Shown in pieces: positions 52,548 through 60,647 of a stretch of DNA of 64,000 nucleotides. The position numbers were made by a program, and so were the translations under genes. Under the pieces are notes generated by a model. The model was not told where the DNA came from and did not search any database. It saw only the letters and a list, made by a program, of their open reading frames with translations. Position 1 is the stretch's first letter. The number at the start of each line of letters is the position of its first letter. Source of the stretch: Sinomicrobium soli (GTDB lineage Bacteria > Bacteroidota > Bacteroidia > Flavobacteriales > Flavobacteriaceae); assembly GCF_003285545.1 (NCBI RefSeq), contig NZ_QLNV01000004.1, forward strand, positions 124,001 through 188,000. The letters are read 5' to 3'.

Positions 52548-52916
52548 ATGAAAGTACTTCGAAAACTGACCTATAGGGAAGAGGAGGTGATGAAAATGCT
52601 CTGGAAGCTGGAAAAGGCCTTTGTCAAGGACATTCTCGCCGAATACAGGGCTGATAAACCGCATTACAACACTTTGTCTACCATCATCCGGAACCTGGAA
52701 GAAAAAGGATATGTGGCCCATGAGGCCTATGGCAATACACATCGGTATTATCCCCTGGTGAAAAAGGAGGAATACCGGAAAAAATTCATGAATAAAGTGA
52801 TATCGGATTACTTCAACAATTCCTATAAGGGGCTGGTGTCCTTTTTTGCGGAGGAGGAGAAGATCAGTGTGGAGGAACTCAAAGAGATCGTAAAGGAAAT
52901 AGAAAAGAAGAAGTAA
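52548..52916 (+). CDS. BlaI/MecI/CopY-family repressor
   Basis: 122 residues. The winged-helix domain (about 1-80) contains LTYREEEVMKMLWKLEKAFV, VKDILAEYRADKPHYNTLST and IIRNLEEKGYVAHEAYGNTH. The C-terminal dimerisation helices hold the site normally cleaved or destabilised upon induction. It represses its own operon through the two palindromes upstream and is inactivated via the M56 sensor peptidase encoded directly behind; stop and start share one nucleotide (TAATG). Inducing signal unknown. Confidence 0.94.
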   Translation: MKVLRKLTYREEEVMKMLWKLEKAFVKDILAEYRADKPHYNTLSTIIRNLEEKGYVAHEAYGNTHRYYPLVKKEEYRKKFMNKVISDYFNNSYKGLVSFFAEEEKISVEELKEIVKEIEKKK

Positions 52917-54310
52917 TGGAGGATTTTTTGTGGTACACCGTCAAAAGCGGATCACTGGTCGCCCTGTTCTACTTGTGCTACATCCTGCTGATACACGGGC
53001 AGACTTTTTTCCGCCTGAACCGTTTTTTCCTCCTCACCGGTCTGGGCTGTGCCGTGGTGGTGCCCCTGATCTTTATCACCAGAACGGTATATACCGGCCA
53101 TATCTGGAATGCCGCGGAAGGTATGGCGGCCGGAACCGGCCTCAGGGAAGTTTCTGCGGGGCCCGGTATGGTATCTTTTTTGTTCTGGGGGTATATGGCC
53201 GGAATGGGGTTCTTCCTGGGCCGGTTCCTGTTGCAGCTGTTGTCGGTATGGGCGTTTCTCGGAAAGTGCCGTAAAACCCGCCGGGGCGGGTTCGTCCTGG
53301 CGGAGACCGAAGAAGATACGGCACCTTTTTCCTTTTTCGGTTTTATGGTGTATAATCCCGAAATGAGAGACCGAGAAGAGGAATGGGAGTCCGTGATGTC
53401 ACATGAACTTGCCCATATCCGTCAGAAACATTCCTTCGATGTTCTCGCTGCAAACCTCTTTACGGTATTCCAGTGGTGGAATCCGCTGGTGTGGAGATAT
53501 CGTAAGATAATGGTGCAAAACCTGGAATACCTGGCCGATGACCATGCGGCGGAAAACAGCGGATCGGAAAAAGACTACCAGCGATTACTGCTTCGTTACG
53601 CGGAGGAGCGCTGTAAGGACAACGTATTGATCAATACATTTTTTAATTCATCCATCAAAAAACGAATAGTTATGTTAAACAAAAACAAGTCAGGTAAGAG
53701 GCAGTTGTGGAGATACACTGCGGTATTACCGTTCGTGGCCCTCTTTTTACTCACGGTAAATACCAGGACCGTTGCACAGGAAACCGAGAGTGACAATCCG
53801 GGAAATATCACGGAAATGGTGGTGACCAAAAACACCACCGATCATTACCTGGAGCAGAGGATCGAAGAGTTTAAGGAAAGGGAAGGCGTCAAAGTCTCAT
53901 TTTCCGGTATCAAGCGGAACACGGATGGTGAAATTGTCGCCATAGCTTCGGCATTTGATTCGGGTTCCGGGGATTCCGGTTCTTTTAATACACAGTCGGA
54001 TACGCCTATCAAACCCTTCAGGTTTTATGTAAGCCGTAAAAACGGAGGGATTGATGACATAGGATATGCCACCCGGGAACCCACTGCGACTACTGTTACC
54101 GGTAACCCGTGGAAAGTTACCGGGATCACGACAAAGGACGGAAAGAACCCCTTGCTGGTTATAGACGGTAAGGTAATGGGTGAAGATGCTTTGCCTTCTC
54201 CGGAGCGGATACAGTCTATCAATGTTCTGAAGGGAAGTACGGCCACAACAGTATATGGTGACCGTGGAAAAGACGGGGTGATAGAGGTTACCACCAAAAA
54301 AGGGGAGTAA
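52916..54310 (+). CDS. BlaR1-like M56 metallopeptidase with C-terminal plug-like domain
   Basis: 464 residues. Membrane helices lie at about 8-25, 35-55, 82-110 and near 280-293. The zinc site is HELAH (about 163-167), with a downstream ENLEYLADDHA-type segment supplying the third ligand. After the last helix the tail ends in NPLLVIDGKVMG, then INVLKGSTATTVYGDRGKDG and VIEVTTKKGE, which is the TonB-receptor plug signature. Such M56-plug fusions occur in Bacteroidetes. It senses an envelope signal and triggers removal of the partner repressor. No penicillin-binding sensor domain is seen, so a beta-lactam signal is not implied. Confidence 0.9.
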   Translation: MEDFLWYTVKSGSLVALFYLCYILLIHGQTFFRLNRFFLLTGLGCAVVVPLIFITRTVYTGHIWNAAEGMAAGTGLREVSAGPGMVSFLFWGYMAGMGFFLGRFLLQLLSVWAFLGKCRKTRRGGFVLAETEEDTAPFSFFGFMVYNPEMRDREEEWESVMSHELAHIRQKHSFDVLAANLFTVFQWWNPLVWRYRKIMVQNLEYLADDHAAENSGSEKDYQRLLLRYAEERCKDNVLINTFFNSSIKKRIVMLNKNKSGKRQLWRYTAVLPFVALFLLTVNTRTVAQETESDNPGNITEMVVTKNTTDHYLEQRIEEFKEREGVKVSFSGIKRNTDGEIVAIASAFDSGSGDSGSFNTQSDTPIKPFRFYVSRKNGGIDDIGYATREPTATTVTGNPWKVTGITTKDGKNPLLVIDGKVMGEDALPSPERIQSINVLKGSTATTVYGDRGKDGVIEVTTKKGE

Positions 54311-54335
54311 CAGCACCAGGAACACGCATTTGAAG

Positions 54336-54359
54336 AAACCGCCGGATGGCGGTTTTTTT
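54336..54359 (+). terminator. Terminator of the BlaI-M56 operon
   Basis: AAACCGCC, loop GGAT, GGCGGTTT, then T-run; 26 nt past the M56 stop. Confidence 0.9.
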
Positions 54360-54448
54360 GTACCTTGTAGTGATGAAACGAAAGTGAATTCGGGTTGCAG
54401 GTTGACTTCGAGCTTCGAACTTCCGGGTAAACAAAAAATTTCTGACTG

Positions 54449-54601
54449 ATGAAAAAACGGTTTTTTAAACTACTGGCCCGTCTTAACAAGGCGGTATTGC
54501 CGTCGTTCAGCAAACGGCAGCTCGACCTGGCAAAAGCCGGAAAATGGCAGCTGGCCATTATCGGGTGGAGGGCTTATGTGACTAAAAATGCCCTGGATTG
54601 A
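54449..54601 (+). CDS. Tiny conserved flavobacterial-type protein
   Basis: 50 residues, read directly: MKKRFFKLLARLNKAVLPSF, then SKRQLDLAKAGKWQLAIIGW and RAYVTKNALD. It is very basic and looks like one or two amphipathic helices. As I recall, near-identical 45-55 aa proteins in flavobacteria are often labelled SsrA-binding protein without support. It has none of the SmpB features. The role is unknown. It lies between the BlaI-M56 terminator and the convergent GHMP kinase gene, and its stop is 15 nt from the kinase stop. Confidence 0.7.
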   Translation: MKKRFFKLLARLNKAVLPSFSKRQLDLAKAGKWQLAIIGWRAYVTKNALD

Positions 54602-54616
54602 ATGCGGAGCTGTTCC

Positions 54617-55540
54617 CTAACATAATACCATATCCTCATAGGGGAGTACGGTGTGATATCCCCTGGAGGCAAAATAATCACGCGGGTCATTTTCGGTAGT
54701 GACCAGGACGAAATCCCCTCCCCATGCTCCGAGACTTTTAACCCCTCCCGGGTAGTCGGGAAACAATCTTTCCTTTACGGGCGGCAGGGCCACCAGTGAT
54801 GCAATGATCGTTTCGTGGCGGCCGAGCAGTTGTTCGAACTCTTCCAGGGTACGGCACCGGGACAGTTGAAGGGAGATCCCGGTAATATCTCGTATGGCCT
54901 GCGCTTTTGGAATTTTCAGGTCTTTGTAGTGCCGTATCCCTTCACGACTGTCCTGTTTCCGGTTCAGGTGTACGAAGTAGAGACATGATTTAAAAGCCGG
55001 TGAAAAACGGACAGGTGTTATTTCCGGTAAGGGGGAACCGGTACGGTATAAAATGGCTGTGTTGTTTCTCGCACAGGCAATGTCATATCCGCTGCCTGAA
55101 AAAGTGCGTTCGAGGAGAAGGTACGGGTTTACCCCGGCCCAGTCTGCGATATTGCTGACCAGGGTAGAGGAAGACCCCAGCCCCCAGTTCCGGGGAAACC
55201 CCAGCCGCGTGGCAACCCGGTATCCCTGCCCGGTACGGAGAAACCCGGGGTTCAGGTTCCGGGCTTCGCGAAACAGTGAGGCGAGCCGCAGCGCCACCTG
55301 ATCTTCCGGAGCGGTGTAATTCTCTTTTGCAAAAAGCGCTTCCAGGTCAAAAACATATGTAAACCACGGATTGCCGTTATGGTCTTCACTGGCCCAATGC
55401 AGCTGCCCCGGGGCTCCCGGAGCTACGGTCATCTGCTGGCCGTATACCGTTGGAACGGCCAGGCACTGTGCCCCGTCCAGTACTACATATTCCCCGGAGA
55501 GTAACAATTTGCCGTTGCCGTAAAACTTTTTCGTTGTCAT
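54617..55540 (-). CDS. GHMP-family kinase, probably mevalonate pathway
   Basis: 307 residues from the ATG at 55540 (MTTKKFYGNGKLLLSGEYVV); a GTG two codons upstream is the alternative. The substrate/ATP motif GNWGLGSSSTLV-like (FPRNWGLGSSSTL) and the third GHMP motif (LGAWGGDFVLVT) are present, with GYDIACA in the middle. It follows HMG-CoA reductase by 5 nt in the same operon, so it probably phosphorylates mevalonate or phosphomevalonate. Which step cannot be decided from sequence alone. Confidence 0.85.
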   Translation of the reverse strand: MTTKKFYGNGKLLLSGEYVVLDGAQCLAVPTVYGQQMTVAPGAPGQLHWASEDHNGNPWFTYVFDLEALFAKENYTAPEDQVALRLASLFREARNLNPGFLRTGQGYRVATRLGFPRNWGLGSSSTLVSNIADWAGVNPYLLLERTFSGSGYDIACARNNTAILYRTGSPLPEITPVRFSPAFKSCLYFVHLNRKQDSREGIRHYKDLKIPKAQAIRDITGISLQLSRCRTLEEFEQLLGRHETIIASLVALPPVKERLFPDYPGGVKSLGAWGGDFVLVTTENDPRDYFASRGYHTVLPYEDMVLC

Positions 55541-55545
55541 GTGCA

Positions 55546-56871
55546 CTAAGCTTTCTCCCGTAATTGCTGAAAAGCTTCGGTCACCGACCGGTGTGTTACG
55601 GTTTTGTCTTTGAAATAATTTACAAAATACGCCTTTTCCGCTTCGGTGGCATGCAGTTGGTTGAGTATGTTGAGCAGGTGCATTTTCATATGGCCCTGTT
55701 GTATTCCCGTGGTTACCAGCGACCTTATTGCGGCAAAGTTCTGTGCCAGCCCGGCCACGGCGGTAATCTGCATGAGTTCTTCGGCCGACGGATGCCCCAG
55801 CATTTCCAGGGACAGCTTTACCAGGGGGTGCAGGTTGGTGAGCCCGCCTACCGTGCCCAGGGCAAGGGGGATTTCTATTTCAAAGGTAAAAATGCCGTCC
55901 GCAACCGATGCTTTGGTAAGACTGGTATATCTTCCGTCTTTGGCGGCATAGGCATGAATTCCGGCTTCGACGGCGCGAAAGTCGTTTCCCGTGGCCAGGA
56001 CTACGGCATCTATACCATTCATGATACCCTTGTTGTGTGTAACTGCCCTGTATGGCTCAACCCGGGCGATATCTATGGCCCGGACAAACTTTTCGGCAAA
56101 TTCTTCGGCGGGCATCCCGTCTTCGTTCAATGCTGCTACCTCACAGGATACGGAGGCTTTTACCCGGCAGTCGGGAACATAATTGGAGAGTATGCTCATT
56201 ACAATACGGATATGCTTTTCCGTTTCCGTAAATGCAGGGTACTCCCGTGCACCTTCCTCAAAGGTCGTGGCAAATTGCTCCAGGCAGGAGTTGATAAAAT
56301 TCGCCCCCATGGCATCGAGGGTCTCAAAGGTACAGTGCAGCTGGTAATACCCGGGTAGCCTTGCGGTCATATCGCGGAGTTCTATATGGCTTATTCCGCC
56401 GCCCCTTCTGCTCATGTTGGCCGTGATACCTTCGGCGTCTTTGTATAGCTGTGGTTTTACCGCGTCGAAATAGGTCCTGAGGTTTTCGGGATTACCTTCG
56501 TAAATAAAATGTACCTGCCCTACCTTTTCCGTACCGGTTACCGAGGCCCTGAACCCACCCCTTCCCGCCCAGAACTTGGCCGCTTTCCCTGCCGCTGCGA
56601 CCACCGAACTCTCCTCGATAGCCATGGGAATCGTGTAAAGGCGGTCATTGATGAGGAAATTGGGGGCTATACCCAGCGGAAGATAGTAATTGGTAATGGT
56701 GTTTTCTATAAACTCATCGTGAAGCTGCTGTAGCTTTTTATCGTCGTTCCAGTATTTCTTAAACAGGGCCACCGCCTTGTCCGGCTGGGCGAAATACGTC
56801 TGTGCCAGCCAGTCTATTTTCTGGTTCTTGCTCAGTTTCGAGAATCCTTCTACGGCTCGTTTTGTCATCAT
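55546..56871 (-). CDS. Hydroxymethylglutaryl-CoA reductase, class II
   Basis: 441 residues. All catalytic residues are in place: Glu in PMAIEESSVVAAA, Lys in NKGIMNGIDAVVLATGND together with its Asp, and His in QGHMKMHLLN. The length and DAMGANFINS motif mark the bacterial class II (often called degradative) enzyme. In Bacteroidetes it is used for biosynthesis, making mevalonate. It is first in the operon with the GHMP kinase. A TATCTTTG element is at 56938-56931. Confidence 0.95.
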   Translation of the reverse strand: MMTKRAVEGFSKLSKNQKIDWLAQTYFAQPDKAVALFKKYWNDDKKLQQLHDEFIENTITNYYLPLGIAPNFLINDRLYTIPMAIEESSVVAAAGKAAKFWAGRGGFRASVTGTEKVGQVHFIYEGNPENLRTYFDAVKPQLYKDAEGITANMSRRGGGISHIELRDMTARLPGYYQLHCTFETLDAMGANFINSCLEQFATTFEEGAREYPAFTETEKHIRIVMSILSNYVPDCRVKASVSCEVAALNEDGMPAEEFAEKFVRAIDIARVEPYRAVTHNKGIMNGIDAVVLATGNDFRAVEAGIHAYAAKDGRYTSLTKASVADGIFTFEIEIPLALGTVGGLTNLHPLVKLSLEMLGHPSAEELMQITAVAGLAQNFAAIRSLVTTGIQQGHMKMHLLNILNQLHATEAEKAYFVNYFKDKTVTHRSVTEAFQQLREKA

Positions 56872-56930
56872 ACATCACATATTAGCGGTCCGGGTCCGTT
56901 TACGGGCTTCCGGAAAAATGGGTCCGTGCG

Positions 56931-56938
56931 CAAAGATA
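56931..56938 (-). promoter_or_regulatory. -7 element of the mevalonate operon
   Basis: Minus strand TATCTTTG, an exact TAnnTTTG, 60 nt before the ATG; the -33 box is not convincing. Confidence 0.4.
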
Positions 56939-57091
56939 CTAAAGAAATCCGGGCGGGAAAGATGTTAATATCTACGGCCTGGGTACGAAAAACCCTGAAA
57001 TATCACAGTTTAACTGAAAAAGTTTATATTTTCGCAAAAAAAATAGTATACTTGGCAGATTTTTTAGCTGCCGTTAATAACCTGAACCTAA

Positions 57092-59254
57092 ATGAAAAAA
57101 TATTTTATCTTCTCTTTTCTGTTGATGGGACTTACAGGAATACTTACCGCACAAAAGCATATAACCCTCGAAGAAATATGGGGAGGAGCCTTCAGCACCC
57201 GTGGTATGGAGGTACTGCATTCCATGAAGAACGGGAAACAGTATTCCATTCTCAATTTTGATAAGGAACAGCGGGTGGTTTCCGTAGATAAATACGATTA
57301 CAGCACCCTCGAAAAGGTAGAGACCATAGTGTCTACCCGCGACCTGGAGGAGATTCCTTATTTTACATCCTATGCCTTTAACCAGGATGAGAATAAGGTG
57401 CTGCTGGCCACGGATGTGGAGCCGGTCTATCGCCGGTCGAAACTCGGAACATATTACGTTTACGACCTGGCAGACCGCAAAACCGTAAAGCTGTCGGAAC
57501 ACAGGATACAGGAGCCCACTTTTTCACCGGATGGTACAAAAGTGGCTTTTGTGTTTAATAACAATATCTATATCAAGGACCTCCATAGCGGGGAGACTAC
57601 GCAGGTTACCACAGACGGCGAAAAGAACAGTATCATCAATGGGGTTACCGACTGGGTGTACGAGGAGGAGTTTGCCTTTGTAAGGGCCTTCGAATGGAAT
57701 GCCGACGGTACCCACCTGGCGTATATCAGGTTTGATGAAAGCGAGGTGCCCGAATTTTCCATGGACATTTACGGAAAGGACCTTTATCCCTCCCAACAGG
57801 TATTCAAATACCCCAAGGCAGGAGAGAATAATGCGGAAGTTTCCCTGTACGTCTACGGGATAAGCGACGGAGCAACGGAAAAAGTGGACCTGGAAGAGGC
57901 GTATTACATTCCGAGGATACAGTGGACCAACGACGCCGACCTGCTGAGCATTCAGGTGCTGAACCGGCATCAGAACAACCTGGACCTGGTACTTTACAGC
58001 ATAGAGGAAAACAATACCCGGGTGGCGCTTCACGAAACCGACGAAGCCTATATCGATATTACAGACAACCTTACTTTTCTGAAAGACAACAGTTTTATCT
58101 GGACCAGTGAAAAAGACGGGTACAACCATATTTACCATTACGATATCAACGGTAAACTGATCCGCCAGCTCACCGAAGGCCCCTGGGAAGTTACCCGTTA
58201 TTACGGATACGACCAGAAACGCAAGCGCGTATTCTACCAATCTGTTGAGAACGGCTCTGTCAACCGCGATGTATACGCTGTAAAACTCAACGGAAAAGGC
58301 AAGCAGCGGCTCTCTTCGCAGGAAGGCACCAACAGTGCGACCTTCAGTGCCGATTTCAGTTATTTTATCAATTCGCATTCGAGTGTGACCTCGCCGCCGA
58401 GATATACACTTAACGATGCCGGAACGGGTAAGGAACTCCGGGAGATCGTGAACAATGAGAAACTGTTGAAGAAGCTGGAACCTTATGAATTACCGGCCAA
58501 GGAATTTTCCACGATACATGTTAATGGCAACGATCTGAACATGTGGATGATCAGGCCGGCTGATTTTGATCCTGCAAAGAAATACCCCCTGTTTATGTTC
58601 CAGTACAGCGGCCCCGGCTCGCAGCAGGTGGCGAACCAGTGGGGGAGTTCCAATGACTACTGGTACCAGATGCTGGCCGGCCAGGGATATATCGTAGCCT
58701 GTGTAGACGGCAGGGGTACCGGGTTCAAGGGGGCTGAATTCAAGAAGCTAACCTATCAGGAGTTGGGAAAATACGAGGTGGAAGACCAGATTGCCGCTGC
58801 AAAAGAACTCGGGCAACGGGCCTATATCGACGAAGGCCGCATAGGGATCTGGGGATGGAGTTACGGAGGGTTTATGTCATCCAACTGTATCCTCAAAGGG
58901 AATGATGTTTTTAAAATGGCCATTGCCGTAGCCCCGGTGACCAACTGGAGGTTCTATGATACCATCTATACCGAACGCTATATGAGGACGCCGCAGGAAA
59001 ATGCATCCGGCTACGATGATAATTCGCCGGTCAATCACGCAGATAAACTCAAAGGGGCCTATCTCCTGGTACACGGTACGGCAGACGACAATGTGCATGT
59101 ACAGAACACCATGAGAATGGTAGAGGCCCTGGTACAGGCCAACAAGCAGTTCGACTGGGCGATCTATCCCGATAAAAACCACGGGATATACGGGGGAAAT
59201 ACCAGGTTGCAGCTGTATACCAAAATGACCGACTTCATTGAGAAAAACCTTTAG
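57092..59254 (+). CDS. Dipeptidyl peptidase IV (S9B) family protein
   Basis: 720 residues. A signal peptide (MKKYFIFSFLLMGLTGILTA) places it in the periplasm. The beta-propeller (about 40-480) carries the DPP IV Glu-Glu motif DWVYEEEF near 187-194, which binds the substrate amino terminus. The alpha/beta-hydrolase domain has the catalytic triad Ser590 (GWSYGG), Asp665 or Asp666 (GTADDN) and His697 (DKNHG). It removes X-Pro or X-Ala dipeptides from peptides. The POT peptide transporter gene starts 17 nt downstream, giving a cut-and-import pair. Confidence 0.95.
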   Translation: MKKYFIFSFLLMGLTGILTAQKHITLEEIWGGAFSTRGMEVLHSMKNGKQYSILNFDKEQRVVSVDKYDYSTLEKVETIVSTRDLEEIPYFTSYAFNQDENKVLLATDVEPVYRRSKLGTYYVYDLADRKTVKLSEHRIQEPTFSPDGTKVAFVFNNNIYIKDLHSGETTQVTTDGEKNSIINGVTDWVYEEEFAFVRAFEWNADGTHLAYIRFDESEVPEFSMDIYGKDLYPSQQVFKYPKAGENNAEVSLYVYGISDGATEKVDLEEAYYIPRIQWTNDADLLSIQVLNRHQNNLDLVLYSIEENNTRVALHETDEAYIDITDNLTFLKDNSFIWTSEKDGYNHIYHYDINGKLIRQLTEGPWEVTRYYGYDQKRKRVFYQSVENGSVNRDVYAVKLNGKGKQRLSSQEGTNSATFSADFSYFINSHSSVTSPPRYTLNDAGTGKELREIVNNEKLLKKLEPYELPAKEFSTIHVNGNDLNMWMIRPADFDPAKKYPLFMFQYSGPGSQQVANQWGSSNDYWYQMLAGQGYIVACVDGRGTGFKGAEFKKLTYQELGKYEVEDQIAAAKELGQRAYIDEGRIGIWGWSYGGFMSSNCILKGNDVFKMAIAVAPVTNWRFYDTIYTERYMRTPQENASGYDDNSPVNHADKLKGAYLLVHGTADDNVHVQNTMRMVEALVQANKQFDWAIYPDKNHGIYGGNTRLQLYTKMTDFIEKNL

Positions 59255-59271
59255 CATATAAATAATACTAC

Positions 59272-60645
59272 ATGGCAACGACAACCAAACCAGCACACGA
59301 GAGGGAACTGTTCGGGCACCCGGCAGGATTGTATATCCTGTTTTTTACCGAAATGTGGGAACGTTTCAGTTATTACGGGATGCGTGCTTTGTTTACCCTG
59401 TTCCTGGTTTCTGCAACAACAGAAGAAAACCCGGGATTCGGCTGGACCAATGAAGAGGCACTGTCGCTCTACGGCATGTATACCATGCTGGTCTATGTTT
59501 CTTCCATTCCGGGAGGCTGGCTGGCCGATCGTATACTGGGGCAGAAAAAGACGGTAATGCTGGGCGGGCTCCTGCTGTGTATAGGGCATACGGTTCTTGC
59601 CCTGAACTCGGAGTTGTCATTTTATATAGGCTGCTTGTTCATTATCCTCGGGGTAGGCTGCCTCAAACCGAATATCTCTTCTATGGTAGGTGGCCTGTAC
59701 AAGCCCAAGGATGAGAGACGCGACCTCGGTTTCTATATCTTCTATATGGGTATAAATATCGGCGGATTTGCAGCGCCCATAATTTGCGGCTATGTAGGGG
59801 AAAAGATCAACTGGCATTATGGTTTCGGACTGGCGGCCATAGGGATGTTCCTGGGGCAGATCGTATACATGTGGGGCCAGAAATACCTGAGGGGCGTAGG
59901 CGACCTTATTTCTGCCAAGAATGAAAAAGACCGGGAAATACTCAACCGCCCTCTTACCCCGGTGGAGAAAGACAGGGTTAAGGTATTATTGCTGTCGTTC
60001 CTCCTTATCATACTTTTCTGGGCCGCTTTTGAGCAGGCCGGGGGGCTGATGAACCTTTACGCACAGCAGAAAACGGACCGGTCATTTTTCGGTCTGTTCG
60101 AAATACCGGCCTCCGTATTCCAGTCGGTTAATTCGTTCTTCATCATTACGCTGGCTACGGTAGTAGGCTCGTTCTGGCTGAAGTGGAGAAGAAAGGGAAA
60201 TGAATCGTCTTCCCTGTTTAAGATCGCCATAGGGCTTATTATTATGGCACTCGGTTTTGGCTTTATGAGTGCTGCTTCTGCCCAGTATAATGCTACCGGC
60301 TCGTCAGCGATGTATTGGCTGATCCTGGCTTATCTCTTTCATACCATCGGAGAACTGTGCTCTTCCCCGGTATCCTTGTCTTTTATTACCAAGCTGGCTC
60401 CCCTCAAATACGCTTCCATCATTATGGGACTGTACTGGGCAGCTACCGGGTTTGGGAATTATTTTGCGGGAAAACTGGGAGTGCTTGCCCAATCTATGGG
60501 AGATTTCGAGGTGTTTACGGGGATCGCAGTGATCTGGACGCTGATAGGGATCGTTGTGATCTTATTGCTCAAACCCCTCAAAAGGCTTACGCACGGTGCA
60601 GAAGACGGGGAAGGAGCTGTCCGGGAGGCCGTGGCGGAGGCATAG
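59272..60645 (+). CDS. POT-family peptide/H+ symporter
   Basis: 457 residues with about 12 helices. The POT signature is seen as FFTEMWERFSYYGMRALFTL (about 24-43) with the ExxERFxYY core, and later GGWLADRILGQ and FxxFYxxIN-like FYIFYMGINIGGF. It imports di- and tripeptides with protons across the inner membrane. It is in an operon with DPP IV, which would release the dipeptides it imports. Its terminator hairpin lies inside the 3' end of the convergent comEC gene, whose stop is only 3 nt away. Confidence 0.95.
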   Translation: MATTTKPAHERELFGHPAGLYILFFTEMWERFSYYGMRALFTLFLVSATTEENPGFGWTNEEALSLYGMYTMLVYVSSIPGGWLADRILGQKKTVMLGGLLLCIGHTVLALNSELSFYIGCLFIILGVGCLKPNISSMVGGLYKPKDERRDLGFYIFYMGINIGGFAAPIICGYVGEKINWHYGFGLAAIGMFLGQIVYMWGQKYLRGVGDLISAKNEKDREILNRPLTPVEKDRVKVLLLSFLLIILFWAAFEQAGGLMNLYAQQKTDRSFFGLFEIPASVFQSVNSFFIITLATVVGSFWLKWRRKGNESSSLFKIAIGLIIMALGFGFMSAASAQYNATGSSAMYWLILAYLFHTIGELCSSPVSLSFITKLAPLKYASIIMGLYWAATGFGNYFAGKLGVLAQSMGDFEVFTGIAVIWTLIGIVVILLLKPLKRLTHGAEDGEGAVREAVAEA

Positions 60646-60647
60646 AT

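Noticed and set aside
53142-54325. Beta-lactam resistance locus because of BlaI and BlaR-like genes
   Set aside because: No beta-lactamase gene and no penicillin-binding sensor domain are present; the M56 tail is plug-like, so resistance is not supported.
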